Of a DNA stretch of 64,000 bases, positions 1 to 11,186 are shown piece after piece. Position 1 is the stretch's first letter, and every line of letters starts with the position of its first letter. The notes below the pieces were generated by a model, which was given only the letters and a program-made list of their open reading frames with translations, did no database searches and had not been told where the DNA came from. Origin of the DNA: Paramacrobiotus metropolitanus (lineage: Eukaryota > Tardigrada > Eutardigrada > Parachela > Macrobiotidae); contig NW_026570449.1 of assembly GCF_019649055.1 (NCBI RefSeq), positions 54,985 through 118,984 on the forward strand, read 5' to 3'. The translations under genes and the position numbers were made by a program.

Positions 1-765
1 AAATGCATTTTCTGACAACGCGCTCCCTTTAAATATGCCCGGCTAGTTCTGGGCCTCCTCACCTGCTGGATATCGTATTGTTTGCTGATCAACAGCAGCA
101 GTTTTTAAAACAGGATACCAGCAGGAAACAGACTTTACTTGTCCATACATATCAGCTAACACTGTTTACCTTTGCTGCAGATGTGTAATCTTGCGAGTGA
201 TTTGCCATAGGCTCACGATAGCATTTGTAGAATACATTACTGCAGTTCTCAAATGTTTTTTAAGTAACTGTCTACTTAATTGGGATAATTATGTGAATGC
301 GATTTTTCTTTTCTTTTTTGCTGCATCGCCTGACGGTGTGGGTTTTACCGGTATCGGTGTCAACAAGCTGGCAGGAACATGAAATTATTTTCATAGAATT
401 ACTCGTATGTTATTGCTGTACGATCGATCGTATTCCATAGATCTGTGCAGCGCAGACTTTGTCTTAAAACTTAAGTAGTAAAGTTTGGTTTAGTAATATT
501 AAAGTTTATACCTGTTTGTACTCTGGATATGACCTAGTTAATATGTATGTACACATTACCTACGAAACGTTAACACAACTGTGAATGAAACTTGCTATAA
601 AACGTTTGTGAAGAGGAAAGCGTTTCGTTGCTCGGAGCGAATACACGAATTAGTAATTACAGCAATCAGCCATTCAGGAGAACTGTGCAATCATGGCGGA
701 CCACGCTAGAACATTTTCTGATGTTGTGATAATTTGCTAAGTAAGGGAACGAATTAGTTTCTCAC

Positions 766-2264
766 CTCGACTGTTGCGTTGGATTTCCTTGAGTTTATCA
801 TCCAGATCGGCCGCGCTGAAGTTAGCCTGTGGGTTGAATGCCGTCCGCCAGGCATTCACGTTTTTTAGGCGCAATGTATCAAACATATACCGGCAACTAA
901 TGTAGTAAGATGGGAAGACGCCACTTTCCAGAGAATCATCACATAGACAACTGACATTTGTCCAGTGAAAATATTTCAGGATAACCAACATCAAATCAAC
1001 AGCTTGGTGGTTCTGGTATGGCGAAAGTCGGATCAGTGTCGGGAATCGTTTTTTGTCTTGAAGTCCAAGAGCGGTGTCTATTCCCAAACTGTTATTTCCA
1101 TCGAAAACAAATCGTGAGGTGGAACATGAATAAATTCAACTCGATTACTCTGTAATCCAACTTACTTTGTAAAAAAAGGCACGTTCCAGGCTGCAATCAG
1201 CAATATAATTAAAGTCTGTTAGTTTGAAACATCTACTGTACAAAAAGTTTCGTTTCCTCATCCGCACATGTACGAGTACTACACTGAAGCGTGCAGTAAG
1301 CTAGCTAGTAGCAGATACCTCTTGCTAAATGACCCAAACTGGCAACGGCTCCTCCACAACCTAAAAAGATAGTACTAATAAGTCCTGGTTACAACTGTTG
1401 GAATTTTACCACAGATTTACAAATGCTTGCATGCTTATTTATATGAAATTGATTCTGTCGTTAACAAACCCATATACTGCTGGGCAAAGAACGTAAGCGA
1501 CTACTACGAGTAGCTAATTACAGTCCAAACAATATTGTCGGCGTTGCACCTCGTAAGCGGCTCGTTTTTTTATCTATATGGGGGATACAGGTACAAACCA
1601 CCAACTATACAGACTATCTTGGCCGTTAAAAATTAATGTGCACAATGAACAAGAAGACAGTTATTCACAATTCACAGGCAATAAGGCTGTAGGAGCTACC
1701 CTGACGCAGTTGTTATGCACTGCCATACTTTACGGCACTTGGGTTTGACCATTTCCGGTCCGAATCGAAATCCTCAAAGGTGAATACGGAAGTACATTAA
1801 CGTTTTCCTACTGTTTTTGCTTAAAAACACATAATGCCTCAAAATTTTGGTAATGATAACAAAATTTTTCTACCTGGTCCAAGAAACACCAACGTGGAGC
1901 CTTTTCCTCCTTGCTCGTAAAAGAATTTCGATGCAAAAAAGGGACCTCGCGCCTCCAAATTGGAACATGATGTTCCAGGTGTCTCGCCACCGGGTATGGA
2001 AATAGCGTGTGAAAAGTTCCCGAATTCGCCGTATGTGGTTTGGAGAGCATCCACTCCATAATCCATAACCGCCGCGGAAGACCTGAACCCGAATTCCGTT
2101 GTAGATCCATTATTGATAACCGTTAATAAGACGATGTTCAGTGATGTGGCATTTTTCCCGGCAATGTGGTTACCGCAGTACAACAACACAGCCGAAACGA
2201 AAATAGCCCGCCTTAATTTTGCATCTTTCTGTGAGTGTAAGTTCCATTGGGGCAATAAGCACAT
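766..2264 (-). CDS. Natriuretic-peptide-receptor-like ligand-binding fragment, left copy
   Basis: Minus-strand exons at 2264-1874, 1360-1319, 1190-1166 and 1088-766 join in phase into about 260 residues. The start ATG is at 2264; a hydrophobic stretch (RAIFVSAVLLYCGNHIAG) looks like a signal sequence. The joined protein matches the N-terminal lobe of the ANF_receptor (periplasmic-binding-like) domain of receptor guanylate cyclases: FLGPGCGG, then HLARAWNVPFFTN, then RFPTLIRLSPYQ, then a ...KYFHWTNVSCLCDD strand. N-glycosylation sequons are present. The second lobe, transmembrane segment, kinase-homology and cyclase domains are not seen; further exons would have to lie upstream of base 1. The last visible exon ends with a good phase-1 donor (GAG/GTGAG). 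Ligand and function are unknown. Predicted protein appears identical to the right-arm copy. Confidence 0.75.
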
Positions 2265-4787
2265 TGCCGGAATTTGTATCCAGACCGTTCTGTAATTATT
2301 AGCAGTTAAACAACCGATACTGCAACAAGTTTAAACCGATGTATGATAGTTTTGACACTGGCTGAGCTAATTAATGATACAGCGTTCAATCCGAAAAACT
2401 TGAACATTTCCAGGGAAATCGCAGAATTTCAAACTACTGCACCATTCCAGTCCATGTGTAGCGACATACAAAAAGCGTTTTCATTCTGTTTAATTATTAC
2501 ATTGCATATAGTTTCAACTAATTGTAAAAATTAAATAATATAATTAATTCAGTTTTTAAATTTAAAACAAAAATGTTAATCGCACTAAACGCTGTAGCAG
2601 CCGTTTTACCAATTACTTACTTATCGAAATCAAGTACCGAAATTGTTCTCTACGGTCTTGTACCTTTTCGAAATGTACTGACGTACGAAGTCAATGCGAG
2701 GGCACATTCATGGTTCCATCATCATCTGGGTGCCTGCAATATATTTCTTCTCTGTTTTCTGTAAAAAGAGCTAACCAAAAAACTAAGAGCTAGTCGATAG
2801 TATGGATCTAAAGGGAAACATACCGAGCATTTGCCGGCCTGGCGCGTTGCCTGTGGTTCAAATGTCGAACGATCATTTTGTGAATTTATCCTGTACTATT
2901 ATGTACACACACTAGGAATATTTTTGCGTGTGCGGTTAGCAAACAAAGTAGCACAATTATCGTATACCATGGAATATCGCATAGGAATATATTGCAAAAC
3001 AACCGGTCACAACAGAGCCTGGAATATATTTGGTTTTGCGTACCAAGAGGCATCTTATAGTTAAACGCACACGATACGATGCCTTACTGCGGTCACGCAA
3101 GCTCATAATAATCAATACAGATATTTTCCAATCACTTGGAACTCTCGCGCATCGGATACAATTTACCTGTCGGCTTCGCCTAGCTAATGCCATTGCAAAC
3201 AAGCACTTCATTCTTTCGTCGTGTTGAATTTGCATTTTTTATGTCCTGGGGTTTTTGCATAATTGGAAAATAAGTATGTTCCTTCTTATGACCACGTCAT
3301 TGTACAATGAACATGTGCACGTTTAATTGAAGTGTAGACAGGAATACTGCAAGCTGAGTCTTTTTAAATGTCGACCTTGACCATTCCATTTCATCTTCTC
3401 CACGCAAGGAACTACAGTGGAACATATTTGTCTTAATACCCGTAATCGTGTAGAAATATTGTACTCTATCTATCTGACTATCTGTACATTTTAATACATT
3501 TTTAATTCATTTTATTACATTTTTAGGAGAATGGCGGCGTGACTAGAATAAATACAGCCATTACACGAGCACGCGCCTGCAGTTTTTGTTCCCATTTGAT
3601 AAAATTAAGTACGTACTTCTAGCGCATGATGACTATTATCATTTTTGTGATATTTTGTATTGGCAATCTTGTTTTATTGCGAACTCGCATCTGCGCGTTG
3701 GTTAATCCGCTATCGCAATGGTCAAGTTCAAGCATTATAGAACATATAAAGTACGTGCAAGAATTCATTAAAACCTATCAAATTTTTATCCAAAGTGCGA
3801 TTTTGTCCCCCAATCAGACTGGAATCTATTGGCTTCAATCTTTAGATGGAACGCCGCAATTTCTGGCCAGCATAATTTCGATTAGATGTGAAAGAATGCG
3901 TCTGTTATTATGTCCTACTCTGTCTGCCACACAAGACTGACCACAGCACACTGTCAGTATGCCCAGTTGTCCACACTGAGACGCTTGGGCTAAATTGAGG
4001 GGATGTATCATTTGCGCCCGTCTCTCAGCTTCGTATTCCGTGTGGTTGGTTTATGAACTTTGGGCTTGTGGAAGAGAAAGGGAAGCCAGCCAAATAGAGC
4101 TGTCAAATATACCCGTGATTATTATGTGGATGAGCATTCGCTGACCAGAAAATTTTTATTTCGGCAAGCAGCAAGCTACATCTTTTTGATTCGTTTTAAA
4201 TCCAGCTATCCATCGCAACTATACCGTTCCTCTTCGGGTCAGCGCGTCCGAATTAACCTTGTACAAGGTAGGCAGAACTTTAACATTAGAACGAAACTAT
4301 TTTCACTGCAAGATTGAGTGTATATCTTGTATATAAAATTTTTTAAAGAATACTATCGAAACTTAGCTCAGTCAATGTTGTTAGTGCTTAACTTAATCGA
4401 GTGATATTAATGTCAAATTGATGTTTTCTATGGTATAATTCAATGATTATCTGATTTGGGAAGGTAGCTGACATCTTAGAACGCTCCAAATGATCTTTAC
4501 GCATCATGACGCCGCCGCCATTTTGTGACACTATAAAATTCTAAACGATCAAAGCGGTGTAATTTTGCCGGTAATTCAAGGCTTTTGTTCAAGAATTGTG
4601 CTGCTTTATAGCGGTTTATTTTTCGTAAAATCGTTTTAGTGCAGCAAACCAGAAAATATAAAGAATAAGAATTAATAGATTTGAATATCTCGACACTCGT
4701 GGATCTTCTCAGTATAGGCCTACACGCAATATTTGATAGTATTCGTATGTAAAAATCACTGAAATTGCGATAATTTGCAGCGCAACA
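2265..4787. other. Divergent intergenic region (receptor fragment / caveolin), left
   Basis: About 2.5 kb between two divergently read genes; it should contain both promoters. Only short unconserved reading frames are seen. It is kept in the right arm (57731-60234). Confidence 0.6.
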
Positions 4788-7024
4788 ATGGACAGTAAAG
4801 CTGATCAGCCACTATTAGAGCCCACTCAGCGCCATCCCAGCTACATCCACGCCGAGACGAAGGAATTCTATGAAAAGGATCCGAAAACCGTGGAGCACAT
4901 TGAACATATTGAGCTGCATGATGCCGAAACACCGCTGACCACTGCTGACGGAGCACAAGGGGAAACGCTCCAGGTTACGACCACCGAAACCACCACCGAC
5001 ATCAGAACCGGTAAAACCAAGAACAAGACCGGCAAGCATGCGGCACAGCATACACCGCTGACCATCGGCCTGAATGTGCTGGATCGGGATGAAAAGAATA
5101 TTAATGGCCAAGTCCATGTGAGTACTGCTATTAGCTGTAATAAACGTGGCTTTCTCATAATCGACATTGGCATGCATATAAGCGTGAGTCGGCGTGACTA
5201 TATGCTCGCACTTGTAATGCGGTACACCGCTTTTCCCATTACTTCAACAACAAAAGATAAGTAGAAACTGCAAAGAATCGCTTAGTGAAAACCCTTTTAA
5301 ATTTACGGCTGCATAATAATATTTCGTGAAATGTTTGTCTGAAAAATTTTTAACCCAATGCTTTGTATATTTCATACCATATGCAGGCATTAGGCAGCAA
5401 AATAGTGGAGACAAGAACGTCACACGTTACAACTGTAACTTTTAGGGGCATAAAAAATTTGTTACCAATTGTGTATGTTTATTTATTTGGGGTTCTTGCA
5501 TTTTCCAAACCGGAAAATTTCTAGCAAAATTTTAACAAACAAGAATTCGTAAAACGGCCAATGACATTAGATTTTATTTGTACCCGAGGGTTGTGAATCA
5601 ATGTGCTTAAGTGGTAACCTGGCCTTGTCAGCAGATTTATTCCGATAGTCAACTGTCCAAGACTCCAAGACCAGCGTAAACATAAGCACATAAATTACTA
5701 CATTTTGTAATATTATTCTATTTGGTTGTGATCTTTTGGGGCTGAATGTTCTAAACTGACCATGCACATGAATCCATTAGTGCAACATCTGGCGTACGTT
5801 TCTAAATTCAGACGATACTAATCCAGCATATAAACAGATGGATATGTATTGTACATATCCATCTGTATGTGCAATGCGTATCGATGTATTGCACATAATG
5901 CACATTAATCTTATTAATGTAACATGTATCGGGTAACTTTCAAAATTCTGAATAGACTAGACTGATATGTCGCCAAAGTATATTTATCTCGAAAACATGA
6001 AAAATCCTGAAGCGATTTGCCCACCATGAAGACGTTATCTTAATACACAAATTCGTGAAAACTTTGAAACCACACAAGTTACACATGACCTTTATCGTCT
6101 TCTGCCACCTGACAAAATTTCATTCACGGTCTTCGCTTGACTGATCGCTGGTCCATTGAAACGGTCTTACAGTTTATTTTGGTTAACTGTTACCGATTCG
6201 GTTTGGTAATCTGGTCGATCGATTGCTAATTGTTAAAAATCGTCGGTCGGGGTTTCGTTGATAATAATTGCAAAGCATTAAGTGACTTTATTAACTATAT
6301 GGGTTTTCCAGATTATGTTCGATGATGTTCTCGCTGAGCCGGATGGGACGCACGGCTTCGAGCCAGTATGGCGTGGAACATTCGTCATGTTCCACTGGAC
6401 CAAGCTCTGGATGTACCGGCTGCTTGTGGCTATTTTCGCGCTACCGCTGGCATTCGTTTGGGGTGCGTAAATGTGAACATTTGAACGTGCAGTCCAGTGT
6501 GTAAAATAAATAGCGATCCAGAAATTTTGTCATTGAATAGCGATCCAGAAATTTTATCATTGGTAAATCAGACTCAGATCGTGTGGTGTTGCGTTTTGGT
6601 AACGTGGAGTGGGTTTTTCGTGACCTTTTACGATATTTTTCAGGTCTGTTGTTCGCGTTGGTTATTGCCATCAACAACTATTTCTGCACACCATTCTTCA
6701 AATTGTTCTCCATTGTTTTCTTCTGGATTGGACGTGTAAGTATTCGGCTTAGCATAAAGAAAGTGCTGTAGCTTTTATTTGGTAATGTAACTAATGTTTA
6801 TGTTGTAGATCTGGGGCACAGTTTTCCGGGAGGTCTTCTACCCTGTCTTCGATTCGTTCGGACGCTGCTTTTCTGGCATTCGGGTCGCTTATGGCGGCAA
6901 TACGAAAACCTTCGATGGACCATTCCGCGAAGCAGTGAACAACGTGGGAACCAACACGACGTGCGGAAAACAGCCCACAACTGGTCCATACGGAGCTGGC
7001 AGCAATGCCCCAACTTGGGCCTAA
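4788..7024 (+). CDS. CAV: Caveolin, left copy
   Basis: Four exons, 4788-5117, 6312-6462, 6644-6735 and 6809-7024, join in phase into about 262 residues. Caveolins coat plasma-membrane invaginations (caveolae) and bind cholesterol and cavin-type partners. The family signature FEDVIAEP appears as FDDVLAEP at about residue 112, preceded by a scaffold-proximal LDRDEKNINGQVH segment and followed by the expected EGTHxF-like DGTHGFEPVW, the scaffolding stretch ending at FHWTKLWMYRLL, and a long hydrophobic hairpin (ALPLAFVWG through FFWIGR). The C-terminal region FREVFYPVFDSFGRCFSGI aligns with the family. It is much longer than vertebrate caveolin-1 (178 residues) because of a Thr/Glu-rich N-terminal tail of about 90 residues and a Gly/Asn/Thr-rich C-terminal tail. 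The start is the first ATG of the exon. Confidence 0.93.
5835..5865. repeat. Perfect hairpin in caveolin intron 1 (left)
   Basis: Fourteen-base perfect inverted arms (CAGATGGATATGTA and its complement) separated by TTG. It is conserved in the right arm at about 56641-56671. Confidence 0.9.
6509..6562 (+). repeat. 27-base tandem duplication in caveolin intron 2
   Basis: Two consecutive 27-base units beginning AATAGCGATCCAGAAATTTT differ at one base (G/A). The same doublet is present in the right-arm intron (about 55935-55990), so it predates the arm duplication. Confidence 0.9.
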
Positions 7025-7633
7025 AGACCGCTGGCAGACATTCGGAATCGCTCATATTCAGTAATACATGTATCCTTGCGCAACCTTCAGAGCAGCTGGT
7101 TAACTTCAAATGTTTAAAATGCCATTTTTTATTTTCATGGTGTAAGTGTACCGTGCACGTAATGGTAACGTTTATAAAAAATCATTGATGTCTGGTATCA
7201 GTTTATTATAATCACTGTGTTGGAGCAGGAATACTCAAAAGTCAAACCGTTTTTTATGGGATGACATCAGTTTGTTAAGTTCAAAGTTTTTTGTGGAACA
7301 TAAAGTAATAATGGAAAAAATTAAGAAATCGTTTGTTCAGTCAAGGGAGCATTCGCTAGACATGGCGAGACTTTAAAGCACGTAGCACAACAGTTGCAAA
7401 TTTGAGCGATTTAAAACGGAAGAAGACATGGGCGGATACAAATCATTCAATTACTATAAGAATGCAACAGCGCATAAGTCAAGACCCGCATTCCGACGTC
7501 GAAATTTTGTCAGCATATATTACAAAGCCTAGGCGCAAATAGCCAAACACAACTGCAAAGACAGGCAGGAACTTTATCCACATAAAATAGGCCAGAGAAG
7601 AAAATCACGCCAGAAATTCTAGGCAAGTCGGAC
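7025..7633. other. Convergent 3' intergenic region, left
   Basis: About 600 bases between the caveolin stop and the PCNA stop, which face each other; it should hold both 3' untranslated regions. No conserved reading frame is seen. Confidence 0.6.
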
Positions 7634-9487
7634 CTACTCGGTCTCTTCTTCAATTTTGGGAGCCAGGTAGTAGCGGATGTGGCCGACCTCCACCATCGGA
7701 TACTCAATGCACAAAGGATGATTGTTGGACATACACAAACGCACCGTCGGAGACAGCGGCGTAGCCTTAGCAAAATTGTTGAGATATTTCAGAGCGAAAG
7801 TCAGCGTGACTGGGTTTTCCAGTTCAATGGAGATCTCATCCTCCGGTTTTTCCACTGTACCACTCTTTGCTCCCAGACGAATATGCCCTGCAAAACAGCG
7901 ATTTCATAAATTTCAGAAAACAACAAAAACCGGATGAAAGAAACGAAAACTATTGGGAACAAGAAAGGACGAGAACTGAAAATTACTGGGAACAGAAAAC
8001 TTTTAAGAACGGTACAAATTTGTAAATACAGCTAACTTTAAATCAATTTATGTTTTTGCGTCAAGTCAAGAAGATTACGCGGACAGAAATTAATGTAACG
8101 CAACCCAAGATACGTTCTTTTCAATATTCACTTCATAATTTTAAAGAATGGGTAGAAAAAAAGGAGCCCCAATCTGAAGAAGAAAAAACGACGAAAAAAT
8201 GGAGTACGTATGACTAGAGAAGGAACATGATAAAACCAAAAACAGGCCAGCTTATCATCTTATGTCAAAAACATCGTAATAAAAGTTTTATTCGGCAACA
8301 GCCAGTATCCATACAAATACGCCTGCGCGGATTTAAACTACTTAAGGTGATCAAATTTAAACAGTAAAAAAATAACCGTAATCGTTGGCGTCGTTCGAAT
8401 TCTTAGACATTCTATTCAGTGTGCCAAAAACAGCTGCAGCATTTCCTTTAACGATGTTTTAACCAGCTTAGCGGTAGTCAAAGTGACAAAGCTGAAAAAC
8501 TAAGTATTAATTGAAGATATTAGACTTTAGAGTTTAGAGAATAACCAAATTTTCAACGTGCAGTGGATATTATCATTACAATAGTTACCTGTTCCGATAT
8601 CTCCCTGGGCCTCAAAACGCACATCGGCCTTCGCACACGATATGGTAACGCTGTCACCAAATTGGCTCAAATCTGCGCAGACGCGGCGAAACTCCTGCGA
8701 TGGCATCTTGATGATGCAGTCGTACGCTGTGTCCTAAATACAAAAAAGTTTAATAAGGTTTACTGCAGTTCTTTAAAGAGTTCTGAAGCGTTCGAACTTC
8801 GAAGTAATTTATAAATAAACGTCACAAGCGTTCACTAATAGCAGGTTATCAGGGATGGTCTTTTTATCAGACAGGATGTTGGCTAGTGAAATTTTTCCCT
8901 AGCCGCTGTTATTGACTATTTCAACGAATTACTGTAACTTACCGGAATGCCCAAATGTTCCACATCTATGTTCATCAGTTTAAGCTCGAATTCCGCAGAA
9001 CGATCCTGAAAAACAATAATCACGCATTTTTCACTCGTTTTTCGTCTGTTCATGCCAGCCCAAGAACCCAGTCCAATTAAGTTTAGCAAACTCTCCCATA
9101 AACAGTAAAATGTTCCCCATAGTTTAATCACCAGGTGCGTACCCCGTCCGGGCTCTCAAAGATGAAGCTGGCGCTGCTGCTATCCCCATCGGTCTTGATG
9201 GCCACACTGTCGTCCGGTCCAGCGCAGCGGAGAACCTTGGCCATGGAGCTCAGATTGATGCCCATGTTCAAGTTCCTGTCGCATTTGTACCGCTCGAAGC
9301 CCTCGCATTTCAGCATAACATTCACCAACGCCACGTGGGAGCTATCCATGGACTGGAGGCTCATGCCCGTATTCGTGCAATCCCATGTGCATTCACCCAG
9401 CAGATCCTTGATGGCTTCAATGATCTTCTTCAGCAGGCTGGCGTGATCCATCTTAGCTTCGAAACCAATGTTGGCGTTGACAGGCAT
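7634..9487 (-). CDS. PCNA: PCNA (DNA sliding clamp), left copy
   Basis: Exons 9487-9143, 9005-8943, 8733-8589 and 7887-7634 join in perfect phase into 268 residues plus stop. PCNA is the homotrimeric clamp that tethers replicative polymerases and repair factors in the nucleus. Family landmarks are all present: [28 protein letters not shown], the [13 protein letters not shown] interdomain connector to which PIP-box partners bind, the VISCAKxGV-like [22 protein letters not shown] and the C-terminal [15 protein letters not shown]. Length is close to the usual 260; the N-terminus carries about eight extra residues (MPVNANIG) before the conserved FEA. The predicted protein is identical to the right-arm copy; the nucleotide differences noticed are synonymous. 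Confidence 0.97.
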
Positions 9488-11186
9488 CTTGGCGGGTTCG
9501 TAGGGTCGCAATACTGGTTCAGTTAATAAATTAACCAAGGTACAAGTGACCGTATAACAAATCTGTAAAAGAGTTTTGAGAATAGAATCAAAATGCGTAG
9601 GATTCAACAAAATTTAGACGAACTGTGTTAGTCTTCGAAGACAAACGAATTTAGAGTACCGAGTACGTACAATATTACAACAGGACAAAGTGAACGGTGA
9701 CTAGTGCTATCCGTTTGCCCGCTTTTTGCTGGATCGCATATTATCACATTCACGCAGATGGCGCTTTTAACAAACAGAGCACACTGCAAAACCGCGAAAA
9801 TTCATAACCTTTTAGCGTACGTTGAAACTTGACCGTCTATATATGAATGATCTATAATAAACCAAAAAAGTATAAAATTTTCTAAACTAACCAAAAAAAT
9901 TTTCCTATAGCCTGCTAAGATATCTCCACTGAAAGGAGTTGGCTACTGCCTACTGTTCAGTGATATATAAAAATAATAACAATAATAGTACACACTTGAA
10001 ACTTCTGTTAATAATTAAATTTCTGTAAATACGACTTTGTTTTCTATAATGAACACTTCTGTTGTTCCCCTTATACACAGTTAACCAATCCCTCAAAAGA
10101 AGGGCATCGACTGTATAGGATGCGCCATGCAGTCATACACCACTGGAATTTTTTTTTGGGATAGAAGAAAACATTCAAAGAAAACAGAAAAAAATCGGAT
10201 GCATGCAAACACAGACGTACAGTACTGTAACGTACCGGGGATACAAGTTTATTTAATATAAACGTACAGCAGGTCAAGAAATATATTCCGTACAACAACA
10301 AATTCGCTTCAAGTTCAACACAAAATAAACGTACGTCTTGATTACAGTAAATAAATTACAAATTAGTGTGCTCTTTTGAAACATAAAACAGCTGCCCTTT
10401 GCGATGGCTTTATGCGACTTTATGCAGAACACTTGGCTCTTGTTCCGAAAATGGCTGCGTTTACATGCTCAGCAATTTATTATATTCAGGCAGTTTTGCC
10501 AAAAGAAAAGATGGTTTAATTTTAATTTTAGCAGTATGATGCGTTCGCGGTACGATGCAGTCAGAAAAATGTTAACACAGACGTAAAAGGCTTGAGAAAA
10601 ATGAAAACAGCTTTTCCGGCTCAAAACGCTTGCGTTACACGGTTACAGGTGCTTACTGACCTGCTCGGACCTTATTCGTACGGTCGTTACTATGCATTAT
10701 CAACAGCGCATGCCGTAAAATCCTCGTTCACCATTTTTCACTTCCCGGAAACGAATTAAATTTCAGAATTGCACATGTTGCTGTTCCAAATATTAATAGT
10801 TTTTTTATGTACGAATAACGAATCTGAATAGTGTCTTCGTGCCATGCCTTCCATCGTCGCATTCAGTTAGCTATTAACTAGTCTTAATTAGCTACTGTAT
10901 CATCTGTAGTAATTAATTTTTGCTTCACCTTCATATCGTTCTGTGTATGTCACAATCACAGTCGGAAGAATTTTATCGCTTGTCTCACGGACAAGATGCT
11001 TGTTACTTACGTAGTTCTTGCTTGTTGTTGCTCCAGTTAGGCGTCCATGCATAAATTGTGTGCAGCATGTCTTTGAAGAATTCTGTCCCCTCCCATGTGA
11101 TATTGAATCGGGCCTCATCCAATTTTGAAATCCAGCGATTAGATTCATCTAGCTCGGCCTCTTCTCGAGGCACGAGCAATCCGCTG
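9488..11186. other. Divergent intergenic region (PCNA / MFSD14), left
   Basis: About 1.7 kb between divergent genes and the likely site of both promoters. AT-rich; no conserved reading frame recognised. It may include a 5' extension of the MFSD14 first exon, whose frame stays open upstream of the chosen ATG. Confidence 0.55.

Noticed and set aside
9135-9446. Plus-strand frame of 103 codons opposite PCNA exon 1
   Set aside because: Antisense shadow of a highly conserved coding exon.
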